This document shows, piece by piece, positions 1 to 6,735 of a stretch of 16,428 nt of DNA; within the stretch, counting starts at the first letter, position 1; every line of letters begins with the position of its first letter. Made by a program: the position numbers and the translations under genes. This DNA is from an uncultured Prevotella sp. (GTDB taxonomy: Bacteria; Bacteroidota; Bacteroidia; Bacteroidales; Bacteroidaceae). Under the pieces are notes generated by a model. The model worked only from the letters and a program-made list of their open reading frames with translations, was not told the origin of the DNA and did no database searches. The DNA is taken from positions 1 through 16,428 of the forward strand of contig CAKPZC010000049.1 of NCBI GenBank assembly GCA_934203355.1, written 5' to 3'.

Positions 1-6
1 ATACAA

Positions 7-200
7 AGCGGGCTGAAAGCCCAATATCTCCACAGCCCAGGGCAACGCCCTGGGTATATAGCATTCAATTAACAACGCGCCCTGTAAGGGCAATTATATG
101 TGGCACAATAGAGTTGCCCTTACAGGGCGTTAGATTTTATATACTTTTTCACCCAGGGCGTTGCCCTGGGCTATGGAGAACATTGGGCTTTCAGCCCGCT
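7..200. repeat. Nested palindromic repeat, full copy
   Basis: Two pairs of inverted arms lie one inside the other. The outer arms (7-55 and 151-200) are close to perfect reverse complements, and each contains its own small palindromes: GGGCTGAAAGCCC, and a second built on CCCAGGGC/GCCCTGGG. The inner arms (about 75-92 and 114-131) are built on GCCCTGTAAGGGCA and its reverse complement. Transcribed from either strand, the segment would fold into one long branched hairpin. The same modules recur at 6546-6678, so this is a dispersed repeat family. No open reading frame is evident in it, and I see no terminal repeats or target duplication around this copy, although the window starts only 6 bases before it. 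Confidence 0.85.
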
Positions 201-347
201 TTATATGAGTTTTGACATACCATCCTCCTACTTTAGTTTTTACTTAAGTTTCGCAAGTGAAAGTAGTTATAAGCCATTAGTCTTTTTTGCTTTATTTATA
301 GCCCTAAAAGCATTTGGCTTCGCTCGGCTTTGCCGCTTGCTTGCAAG
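201..347. other. Intergenic spacer with no recognised feature
   Basis: This A/T-rich spacer lies between the nested palindrome and the 8-bp tandem repeat. I see no gene, RNA or convincing promoter in it. In many Bacteroidales the parA-parB-DUF5683-transglycosylase operon continues into a relA/spoT-type gene. None is present in this stretch or elsewhere to the left within the window. Confidence 0.5.
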
Positions 348-403
348 AACTTCTTAACTTCTTAACTTCTTAACTTCTTAACTCCTTAACTTCTTTAACT
401 CCT
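348..403. repeat. 8-bp tandem repeat (AACTTCTT)n
   Basis: Seven consecutive copies of AACTTCTT or one-base variants (AACTCCTT, AACTTCTTT, AACTCCTG) end a few bases beyond the stop codon of the minus-strand lytic transglycosylase. The array is a simple-sequence tract that could change copy number by slippage. It is not inside a coding region, so copy changes would affect only the downstream untranslated RNA. Confidence 0.8.
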
Positions 404-410
404 GTTTTTA

Positions 411-1772
411 TTATTTCACTCTCAGTTTCTTGCCCGCACGTATGTGGCTTCCGCTGATTTTGTTGAGTTTCTTCAGTTTGCTAACAGTAGTTCCGTTGCG
501 CTTTGCGATTTCGCTCAGCGTGTCGCCGTTGCGTATGGTGACATTTCGTCCGCCTCGGCTTCGGCTGTTTTTCTTGCCGCGTTTTCCTCGGCTTTTCTTG
601 CTGTTGCGTGTCGACGAGTTTCTCGACGAGCTTGTAGTGTTGTGTCGGCTTGTGTAGCTTGTTGTTTCGGTGTTCACCTCCACCTCAGTTCGCTTGGTGA
701 GCAGTTCGTCGGGTCGGTAGGAATAAATAGAGTCCTCGCAGTCGATGAACTTGCCCACGAGAGCCACAGGCAGTCGCAGAGTCGACGGCTTAGAGCTGCC
801 GTTTACTATGTTGCGTCTATATTGCGGGTTGAGCTGTTTTAGCTGGTCAACCTCCATCCCGAGCACACTTGCTATCTGCTCGAAGTGCACGTCGCGATTC
901 ACTACCACCGTGTCTGTCTTCAGCGGCAGGTCGGCCTGCATTGGGCAGATGTTGTGGTCGCAGTAGTAGTTCATTATATAGTTGGCGGCAATGAAAGCCG
1001 GCACATATCCTCTTGTCTCCTTCGGCAGGTAGGGGTAGATTTGCCAGTAGTCGGTTTCGCCCTTCGAGCGGTGTATAGCCTTGTTGATGTTCTCCGGTCC
1101 GCAGTTGTATGCGGCAATCACGAGATTCCAGTCGCCGAAGATTTTGTACAGGTCGCGCAGGTATTGTGCTGCGGCATACGATGCTTTCACGGGGTCGCGT
1201 CGCTCGTCGACGAGCGAGTTCACCTCCAGTCCGTAGCGTTTGCCAGTTGGTAGCATAAACTGCCACAGTCCTGTTGCTCCCACTCTCGACACGGCGTTGG
1301 GGTTGAGCGCCGACTCTATGACGGGCAGGTATTTCAGTTCAAGCGGCAGTCCGTAGGCTTCGAGAGCCTCCTCGAACGTAGGCATGTAGAAGTTTTGTGC
1401 TCCGAGCATTATGCTCACCGATCGTCTCAGTCGTCCGCTATATCGGTCGATAAATTTCTGCACCACCTCGTTGTAGGGCAGTTCTATGACCGACGGTATT
1501 CGTGCCAATCTCTCCTTATACACCTCCTTGCTGTAAACCGGGTTCACGTCGGGCATGTTGCATTCGGTGTCGAGTTTTAGGTAAGTCTTGTGGTTATACA
1601 CCGATAGTAGCGAGTCGTAGTCGCTTGTCATTGCTTCAGGCAGGTCGATTATTTCCTTTCTGCCTTCTGAGTCGGTCACAGTGATTTCTGTCTCGTTGTC
1701 GTCGCTCTGCGCGAGGATTGGGGTAGAGAAGCCAAGAATCGCTGTGGCTATTAATACTAAAGTCTTTTTCAT
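411..1772 (-). CDS. Membrane-bound or secreted lytic transglycosylase, MltD-like, with LysM
   Basis: Predicted enzyme that cleaves the glycan strands of peptidoglycan in the periplasm, releasing 1,6-anhydro-muropeptides. Numbered from the ATG at 1772 (453 residues), it has a signal peptide (about 1-22, ending LAQ), an SLT domain (about 90-260) with the catalytic glutamate at about 153 in the VIES context, and the family signatures GATGLWQF and AAYNCGP. A degenerate LysM-like segment follows (about 288-340), then a Ser/Arg/Lys-rich linker (about 370-408) and a C-terminal LysM (about 410-453) that should bind peptidoglycan. An in-frame TTG lies directly before the ATG; I prefer the ATG. It is the last gene of the parA operon in this window, 22 bp after the DUF5683 gene. 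The very basic, serine-rich linker is notable. The fold assignment is strong; the exact MltD name is by similarity only. Confidence 0.92.
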   Translation of the reverse strand: MKKTLVLIATAILGFSTPILAQSDDNETEITVTDSEGRKEIIDLPEAMTSDYDSLLSVYNHKTYLKLDTECNMPDVNPVYSKEVYKERLARIPSVIELPYNEVVQKFIDRYSGRLRRSVSIMLGAQNFYMPTFEEALEAYGLPLELKYLPVIESALNPNAVSRVGATGLWQFMLPTGKRYGLEVNSLVDERRDPVKASYAAAQYLRDLYKIFGDWNLVIAAYNCGPENINKAIHRSKGETDYWQIYPYLPKETRGYVPAFIAANYIMNYYCDHNICPMQADLPLKTDTVVVNRDVHFEQIASVLGMEVDQLKQLNPQYRRNIVNGSSKPSTLRLPVALVGKFIDCEDSIYSYRPDELLTKRTEVEVNTETTSYTSRHNTTSSSRNSSTRNSKKSRGKRGKKNSRSRGGRNVTIRNGDTLSEIAKRNGTTVSKLKKLNKISGSHIRAGKKLRVK

Positions 1773-1794
1773 CAAAAATATATAACTGTTTTTT

Positions 1795-2487
1795 TTAGAA
1801 GTTGAGGCTGAAGCTCATTCCGATGCTGTTTGCCTTGAGCGGGTTTCGCTCGCGTTCATTATTTATTATAGTAGGTTCAACCCTCAGGCTGAGGTCCTTG
1901 CTGATGTCGAATTCGGATAGCGACGCGTCGACATAAGCGTCGACAATGCTCAGTGCGTAGACACCCACGAGACAGAAGAAGCTCAGGTCGCGCCAACGTC
2001 TGTAGCGGTCCTTTCGGCTCTTGAAGAGTTTCTGGTAGCGTGCCAGGTTGGTGGCGTCGATTTGTGCTCCGAGATGCAGAAACTGGTTGTAGCTCTCGGT
2101 CGTTGGGTCGTCGTCCATGATGTCGAGATAAGCCTGCGAGTAGTCGCGATACATCTGGTTGTTCCACTGCATAGCGTAGTAGCATCCCACGAAACCGCCG
2201 TATACGATAGGAATCTTCCAGAATTTGCGGTTGTATATTTGTCCGGCTCCTGGCAGCACAATGGCGAGCCACATGGCACGCTTGGCGTTAGGTCGCCATG
2301 TTGCCCAGTCGCGTTTGTGCTTTACTGTCTTCAGTGTGTCCGCTGCCGTGAACGACATTCGCATTGTGTCCTGCTGCGCCATGATGGGTTGCAGTGTGTC
2401 CTGCTGTGCCACGGCATCATTGGCAGTAAGCGTTAAGCCTACCGCAATGACCATGATTTGCAATATGTTAAGCAGAAATTTCTTCAC
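1795..2487 (-). CDS. DUF5683 family membrane protein
   Basis: A 230-residue protein with an N-terminal signal or anchor segment (about 1-28, ending in AVAQ), a short repeated stretch in which AQQDT occurs twice (about residues 27-42), and a conserved core (about 65-110) with the DUF5683 hallmark LPGAGQIYNRKFWKIP followed by a hydrophobic segment. A second hydrophobic stretch lies at about 168-190. The function is unknown; the family is characteristic of Bacteroidetes and commonly sits beside parB and a transglycosylase gene, as here. The start is a GTG that overlaps the parB stop by four bases (GTGA), which suggests translational coupling. Envelope location is inferred from the hydrophobic segments; no enzymatic motif is visible. 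Confidence 0.85.
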   Translation of the reverse strand: MKKFLLNILQIMVIAVGLTLTANDAVAQQDTLQPIMAQQDTMRMSFTAADTLKTVKHKRDWATWRPNAKRAMWLAIVLPGAGQIYNRKFWKIPIVYGGFVGCYYAMQWNNQMYRDYSQAYLDIMDDDPTTESYNQFLHLGAQIDATNLARYQKLFKSRKDRYRRWRDLSFFCLVGVYALSIVDAYVDASLSEFDISKDLSLRVEPTIINNERERNPLKANSIGMSFSLNF

Positions 2488-3410
2488 TGTTGTTTCATTT
2501 TATCGAATACGCTCATTATGCGTTCCAGTTCCTCCTCGTTGGCGAAGGGTATTGTTATTTTTCCCTTGCCTTTAGGCGAGCAAGTGAGCTGCACCTTAGT
2601 CTGTAGGAAGTCAGATAGGTGGTTGCGCAGCACATTAAACTCCTCTGGCATCTTGGTTTTGGCAACGATTTTCTTTTGTCCGCTCTCCACGTCCTCTCCG
2701 TTTTTGAGCATTTGTGCCATTTCCTCCACCTTTCTCACGGAGTAACCGTTTTTCACCACCTCGTTGAATAGCTTTATCTGCAACGACGGCGACTCTATAG
2801 CGAGCAGAGCTCGTGCGTGTCCCATGTCGATTTCCTTCTTTTGCAGTGCTATCTGCACCTGGGCAGGGAGTCGCAGAAGTCTGAGATAGTTGGTTATTGC
2901 AGTTCGGCTTTTGCCCACTCTTGCCGACACTTTTTCTTGAGTCATACCCTCGGCGTCGAGCAGGTGTTCGTATGCGAGAGCAATCTCAATGGCGTTGAGG
3001 TCTTCGCGCTGAATGTTCTCCACGAGAGCCATCTCCATGATGTTCTCGTCGCTGATGGTGCGTATGTATGCCGGAATCGAGTCGAGTCCAGCAATTTGTG
3101 AGGCTCTCCATCGTCGTTCACCGGCGATGATTTGATAGCGTTGTTCGTCGATTTGCCTCAGCGTTATAGGCTGTATGATGCCTATTTGGCTTATGCTTGC
3201 TGCGAGTTCTTCGAGTGCCTCGTGGTCGAAGTCGCGTCGCGGCTGGTTGGGGTTGGGCTCTATTTGTATGAGTGGAATCTCGTTGATTGTCGACGATCCT
3301 TGTGTTCTCACGTTTCCAGTGTCGATGAGTGCGTCGAGTCCTTTACCTCCCTCGATGTCGTCGAGTCCTCGTCCGAGCACGCTTCTGTTGTATTTCTTGT
3401 GTACTGCCAT
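2484..3410 (-). CDS. parB: Chromosome partitioning protein ParB
   Basis: A DNA-binding partner of ParA that loads at parS sites, hydrolyses CTP and spreads along DNA to mark the origin region. In 308 residues it shows the ParB N-terminal domain with the CTP-pocket motif GERRWRA (about 97-103) and ENIQRE (about 131-136), a helix-turn-helix (about 155-182) and a C-terminal dimerisation region. The conserved extreme N-terminus with LGRGLD (about 12-17) fits the ParA-stimulating peptide found in many ParB proteins. Its ATG shares one base with the parA stop (TAATG), and its stop overlaps the next gene, so the operon is tightly coupled. I saw no clear parS palindrome in the window. Confidence 0.96.
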   Translation of the reverse strand: MAVHKKYNRSVLGRGLDDIEGGKGLDALIDTGNVRTQGSSTINEIPLIQIEPNPNQPRRDFDHEALEELAASISQIGIIQPITLRQIDEQRYQIIAGERRWRASQIAGLDSIPAYIRTISDENIMEMALVENIQREDLNAIEIALAYEHLLDAEGMTQEKVSARVGKSRTAITNYLRLLRLPAQVQIALQKKEIDMGHARALLAIESPSLQIKLFNEVVKNGYSVRKVEEMAQMLKNGEDVESGQKKIVAKTKMPEEFNVLRNHLSDFLQTKVQLTCSPKGKGKITIPFANEEELERIMSVFDKMKQQ

Positions 3411-4228
3411 TATTGTTCGTTGTTGTCGGGTTCGCCCTGGTCGTTAGCCTCGTTGTTGTCGCGCGTCTCATTGTTCATGATTATCTCCTTGGCGAGAGCC
3501 AGGTGGTTTTTCGAACCGGCAGAGTCGGCATCGTATAGAATCACTGGCAGTCCGTGGCTTGGGCTTTCGCTTAGCTTCACGTTGCGCTGTATTACCGTCT
3601 TGAACACGAGTTCCTGGAAGTGTCGTTTCACTTCGTCGTATATTTGGTTGGCGAGTCTCAGTCGGCTGTCATACATCGTTAGCAGGAATCCCTCTATTTC
3701 GAGTGCGGGGTTGAGTTTGCTCTTGATAATCTTGATGGTGTTGAGCAGTTTAGTGATTCCCTCAAGTGCGAAGTATTCGCATTGCACTGGTATAATCACC
3801 GAGTCGGCAGCTGTGAGGGCGTTTACGGTGATGAGTCCGAGCGACGGGCTGCAGTCGATAAGAATGTAGTCGTAGTCGTCGCGTATTTGGTCGAGCATGT
3901 TCTTTATCACCCTCTCGCGATTTTTTATGTTTAGCATCTCTATTTCGGCTCCCACGAGGTCGATGTGGCTGGGAATGATGTCGAGTCCGTTGATGTCGGT
4001 TGTATAGACAGCGTCGCGCACATCTGCGTGGTCGATAATACATTCGTAGAGCGAGCAGTCGATTTCGTTTATGTCCACTCCGAGTCCGCTTGATGCGTTA
4101 GCCTGCGGGTCAGCATCTACCACGAGTACTGTTTTCTCAAAAGTAGCGAGCGAAGCCGCGAGATTAATTGTCGTTGTTGTCTTGCCAACTCCACCTTTTT
4201 GGTTGGCGAGTGCTATTATCTTTCCCAT
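3410..4228 (-). CDS. parA: Chromosome partitioning ATPase ParA
   Basis: A MinD/ParA-type ATPase that binds DNA non-specifically in its ATP form and moves ParB-parS complexes. From the ATG at 4228 (272 residues) it has the deviant Walker A KGGVGKTTT (about 11-19, with the signature lysine), the DADPQAN motif (about 38-44) and a Walker B at YILIDCSPS (about 121-129). A short tail rich in N, D, E and Q (about 252-272) is probably disordered. A TTG three codons upstream would add three residues, but the ATG directly before GKIIALANQKGG gives the usual ParA N-terminus. It is the first gene of a four-gene operon and has its own -7 box (4248-4255), divergent from surE. Confidence 0.96.
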   Translation of the reverse strand: MGKIIALANQKGGVGKTTTTINLAASLATFEKTVLVVDADPQANASSGLGVDINEIDCSLYECIIDHADVRDAVYTTDINGLDIIPSHIDLVGAEIEMLNIKNRERVIKNMLDQIRDDYDYILIDCSPSLGLITVNALTAADSVIIPVQCEYFALEGITKLLNTIKIIKSKLNPALEIEGFLLTMYDSRLRLANQIYDEVKRHFQELVFKTVIQRNVKLSESPSHGLPVILYDADSAGSKNHLALAKEIIMNNETRDNNEANDQGEPDNNEQ

Positions 4229-4247
4229 TTGCGTCAAAATTATTCGG

Positions 4248-4255
4248 CAAAGTTA
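4248..4255 (-). promoter_or_regulatory. Predicted -7 box for the parA operon
   Basis: The minus strand reads TAACTTTG, a match to the Bacteroidetes -7 consensus TAnnTTTG. It lies 20 bases upstream of the parA ATG, which leaves a very short leader. No clear TTTG -33 box is visible. Confidence 0.65.
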
Positions 4256-4296
4256 CATATTTTATGCGAGATAAGTGGCGTTTAAACCTTTTTTCG

Positions 4297-4304
4297 TACA
4301 TTTG
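4297..4304 (+). promoter_or_regulatory. Predicted -7 box for surE-lpxB
   Basis: TACATTTG matches TAnnTTTG and lies 23 bases before the surE ATG. It is divergent from the parA -7 box, with about 40 bp between the two, so binding of RNA polymerase at one may affect the other. No good -33 box is visible. Confidence 0.6.
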
Positions 4305-4327
4305 CAGTTGAAAATATAGACAAATTT

Positions 4328-5089
4328 ATGAATATTAAAAGACCATTAATACTAATTTCCAACGACGACGGCTATCATGCCAAGGGTATCAATGCGCTTG
4401 TCGACATGCTTCGCGACATTGCCGACATCATAGTCTGTGCCCCCGAGTCGGCGCGTTCGGGCTTTGCCACAGCCTTCTCTGCCACTGTTCCGTTGCGCCT
4501 AAAGTTGCGCCGCAAGGACGAGGGGTTCGAGATGTGGTCGTGCAATGGCACTCCGGTCGACTGTGTGAAGCTCGCCCTCAACCAGTTTTTTGCCGACCGT
4601 CTTCCCGACCTTGTCATCGGTGGTATCAACCACGGCGACAACGCCTCGGTCAACGTTCACTATAGTGGCACAATGGGTGTCACCATCGAGGGGTGCCTGA
4701 AGTACATACCGTCGGTGGGGTTCTCGCTATGCGACCATAGCGACGATGCCGACTTTGAGCCCTTGCGTCCTTATGTGAGGCAGATTGTGGAGAAGTTGCT
4801 ACGCGATGGTCTGCCCAAGGGTGTGTGCTTGAATGTCAACTTCCCGAAACTCGCTGAGTTTAAGGGCATAAAGATGTGTCGCATGGCTATGGGCACATGG
4901 TATAACGAGTGTGCCAAGATGCGCCATCCGCATGGCTACGACTACTTCTGGATGACGGGTGCCTATCGCAACGACGAGCCCGAAGCCGACGACACCGACA
5001 ACTGGGCTGTCACCCACGGCTATGTGGCAGTGACACCGACGCGCATCGACGTGACAGACTATGACTATTTGAAGAATTTTGAATTTTGA
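4328..5089 (+). CDS. surE: 5'/3'-nucleotidase SurE
   Basis: A metal-dependent phosphatase that removes phosphate from nucleoside monophosphates and related compounds in the cytoplasm, associated with survival in stationary phase. At 253 residues it has the usual family length. The metal site is visible as SNDDG (about 11-15), the serine in ARSG (about 44) and the asparagine in GGINHGDN (about 101). NGTPVDCV (about 73-80) and YSGTMGVTIEG (about 112-122) are further family signatures. It lies upstream of lpxB on the same strand. The last four codons are part of the 58-bp tandem repeat that fills the gap to lpxB, so the C-terminal NFEF may have been shaped by the repeat. Confidence 0.95.
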   Translation: MNIKRPLILISNDDGYHAKGINALVDMLRDIADIIVCAPESARSGFATAFSATVPLRLKLRRKDEGFEMWSCNGTPVDCVKLALNQFFADRLPDLVIGGINHGDNASVNVHYSGTMGVTIEGCLKYIPSVGFSLCDHSDDADFEPLRPYVRQIVEKLLRDGLPKGVCLNVNFPKLAEFKGIKMCRMAMGTWYNECAKMRHPHGYDYFWMTGAYRNDEPEADDTDNWAVTHGYVAVTPTRIDVTDYDYLKNFEF

Positions 5090-5202
5090 GTTTTGAATTT
5101 TGAATTGTCGCTTGCGCGATTTTGAATTGTTCAATTTTGAATTTTGAGTTTTGAATTTTGAATTGTCGCTTGCGCGATTTTGAATTGTTCAATTTTGAAT
5201 TG
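5077..5202. repeat. 58-bp tandem duplication between surE and lpxB
   Basis: Two copies of a 58-bp unit (5077-5134 and 5135-5192), apparently identical, are followed by the first ten or so bases of a third. Each unit is made of TTTTGAAT-like 7-8-mers plus the segment TCGCTTGCGCGA and an imperfect hairpin TTGAA-TTG-TTCAA. The first copy starts inside the end of surE and supplies its stop codon; the partial third copy ends just before the lpxB start. The array therefore separates two otherwise adjacent genes and could alter how well lpxB is co-expressed with surE. Confidence 0.9.
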
Positions 5203-5206
5203 ATAT

Positions 5207-6343
5207 ATGAAATACTACCTGATTGTTGGCGAAGCCTCGGGCGACCTGCATGCTTCGCACCTTATGGCTGCTTTGCAGCGTGTTGACGATGCGGCTGAGT
5301 TTCGTTTCTTCGGTGGCGACCTTATGTCGGCTGTCGGCGGCAAGCGTGTCAAGCACTACCGCGAGCTTGCCTATATGGGGTTCATTCCGGTGTTGCTCAA
5401 CTTGCGCACCATATTCCGCAACATGGCGATGTGCAAGTGCGACATTGTGGAGTGGCAGCCCGACGTGGTGATACTTGTCGACTATCCGGGCTTCAACCTC
5501 GACATTGCCAAGTATCTTCATTCCCACACCCAGATACCGGTCTACTACTACATCTCGCCCAAGATATGGGCGTGGAAGGAGTGGCGCATTAAGAGCATCA
5601 AGCGCGATGTCGACGAGATGTTCTCCATACTGCCCTTCGAGGTGCCCTTCTTCGAGCAGAAACACCATTATCCCATTCATTATGTGGGCAACCCCACCGC
5701 CGAGGAGGTGCACCAGTTCCAGTCGGCCTACACCGAGACTGAGTCTGCCTTCAAGCGTCGCCACGGTCTTGCCGACAAACCCATCATAGCTCTGCTTGCT
5801 GGAAGCCGTCGCCAGGAGATTAAGGACAATCTGCCTGCCATGGTCGAGGCGGCGAGCCGTTTTGCCGACTACCAGCTTGTGCTTGCCGGGGCTCCGGGCA
5901 TTCCTCACGACTACTACGACCAGTTCATAAGTGGTAGGCGAGTGACTCTTGTCGACAACGACACCTATGCTCTGCTCTCCCATTCGCGTGGTGCTGTTGT
6001 CACCAGTGGCACTGCCACACTCGAGACAGCTCTGTTGCGTGTGCCGCAGGTGGTTTGCTACGAGACCCCGTTGCCACGCTTTGTCGCTTTCCTTCGCCGC
6101 CACGTGTTGAAGGTGAGCTACATCTCGCTTGTCAATCTCATCGACGACAGCGAGGTGGTGAGAGAGCTTGTTGCCGACACGTTCTCTGCCGACAACATCG
6201 CTACCGAACTTAGCCGCATTCTGCCCGACGGCAAATCACGCGAATGTATGCTCGACGGATATGAGCGAATATGGCAAAAACTGGGCAACGACAGTCCGTC
6301 GGTCAGCGCTGCCCATATTATATATGGGCTGATAAAGAAATGA
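5207..6343 (+). CDS. lpxB: Lipid-A-disaccharide synthase LpxB
   Basis: A glycosyltransferase family 19 enzyme that condenses UDP-2,3-diacylglucosamine with 2,3-diacylglucosamine-1-phosphate at the inner membrane to give the lipid A disaccharide, so the host makes an LPS-type outer membrane. At 378 residues it is of normal length. Family motifs appear in order: GEASGDLHA (about 8-16), GFIPVL (about 58-63), DYPGFN (about 92-97), YISPKIWAWK (about 115-124), LPFE (about 142-145), VGNPTAEE (about 160-167), LAGSRRQEI (about 197-205) and SGTATLE (about 267-273). The ATG follows the tandem repeat by a few bases with no strong ribosome binding site. The TGA stop lies at the foot of an 18-bp hairpin, which may be an insertion-sequence relic that supplied the stop. 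Confidence 0.96.
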   Translation: MKYYLIVGEASGDLHASHLMAALQRVDDAAEFRFFGGDLMSAVGGKRVKHYRELAYMGFIPVLLNLRTIFRNMAMCKCDIVEWQPDVVILVDYPGFNLDIAKYLHSHTQIPVYYYISPKIWAWKEWRIKSIKRDVDEMFSILPFEVPFFEQKHHYPIHYVGNPTAEEVHQFQSAYTETESAFKRRHGLADKPIIALLAGSRRQEIKDNLPAMVEAASRFADYQLVLAGAPGIPHDYYDQFISGRRVTLVDNDTYALLSHSRGAVVTSGTATLETALLRVPQVVCYETPLPRFVAFLRRHVLKVSYISLVNLIDDSEVVRELVADTFSADNIATELSRILPDGKSRECMLDGYERIWQKLGNDSPSVSAAHIIYGLIKK

Positions 6344-6387
6344 ACTGCACCCCAAAAGTTAGACATAAAACTTTTGGGGTGCAGTTT
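6343..6387 (+). terminator. 18-bp perfect hairpin at the lpxB stop, terminator-like
   Basis: AACTGCACCCCAAAAGTT (6343-6360) is followed by an 8-base loop and then its exact reverse complement (6369-6386). The upstream arm starts with the last base of the lpxB stop codon. There is no long T-run after it, so termination is plausible but not certain. The arm resembles the terminal repeats of IS3/IS150-type elements as I remember them, placed back to back, so the hairpin may be the scar of an element rather than an evolved terminator. Confidence 0.6.
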
Positions 6388-6468
6388 AGAGAGAAGTGTC
6401 AGTCCTAATTTATTTTCAATAAAAAAGTTTTACTTGACAGCAATAATTTGGAAAAGTAACTCTTGAGT

Positions 6469-6735
6469 AATTTAATGGCTCATCCGATATTTGGAGTGAT
6501 GTAACATGAGCATTTTGTCCCATGCTTATACAAGAAAGGGCTGACGGGCTGAAAGCCCAATGTTCTCCACAGCCCAGGGCATCGCCCTGGGTAAACGGAT
6601 ACAAACAACCAACGTGCCCTGTAAGGGCAACTCTAAAAAAAATAATGGAACATTAGAGATGCCCTTACAGGGCGTATTGTTTACTGATAAACGCTTGTAT
6701 TAATCACTTCAAATATCGGATGAGTCAATTTAATG
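6469..6735. mobile_element. MITE-like element with terminal repeats and target duplication
   Basis: The non-coding element at 6477-6726 (250 bp) has 22-bp terminal inverted repeats (6477-6498 and 6705-6726) matching at about 20 positions, both containing CTCATCCGATATTTG. The 9-mer AATTTAATG flanks it directly on both sides (6469-6477 and 6727-6735; 8 bp if the final G belongs to the element). This is the signature of a transposed non-autonomous element. The right-hand duplication ends against the stop codon of the RING-type gene, so the insertion sits exactly between the convergent lpxB and RING-type genes. It contains two palindromic modules shared with 7-200 and no coding sequence. The helper transposase family is not identified. 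Confidence 0.75.
6546..6678. repeat. Palindromic repeat modules, partial copy
   Basis: This second copy of the repeat seen at 7-200 has the left outer module (6546-6592, with GGGCTGAAAGCCC and the CCCAGGGC palindrome) and both inner arms (about 6611-6635 and 6654-6678, GCCCTGTAAGGGCA and its complement). The right outer arm is missing. Unlike the first copy, it lies inside an element with its own terminal repeats. Confidence 0.85.

Noticed and set aside
7..200. A terminator or insertion sequence at the left end
   Set aside because: It is far larger than a terminator, has no T-run or coding sequence, and shows no target duplication in what is visible. A dispersed palindromic repeat explains it better.
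430..842. Plus-strand reading frames opposite the transglycosylase gene
   Set aside because: They are shadows of the minus-strand gene, with no family signature. Similar shadows over parB, lpxB, the hydrolase and the ATPase were also discarded.
5189..6103. A 304-residue minus-strand frame opposite lpxB
   Set aside because: It is long only because of codon bias in lpxB, which has all its family motifs on the plus strand. The frame has no recognisable domain.
6090..6115. A parS site (CACGTG core inside lpxB)
   Set aside because: Only the central CACGTG matches; the flanking bases do not form the TGTTnCACGTGnAACA palindrome. The CACGTG near 14375 fails in the same way.
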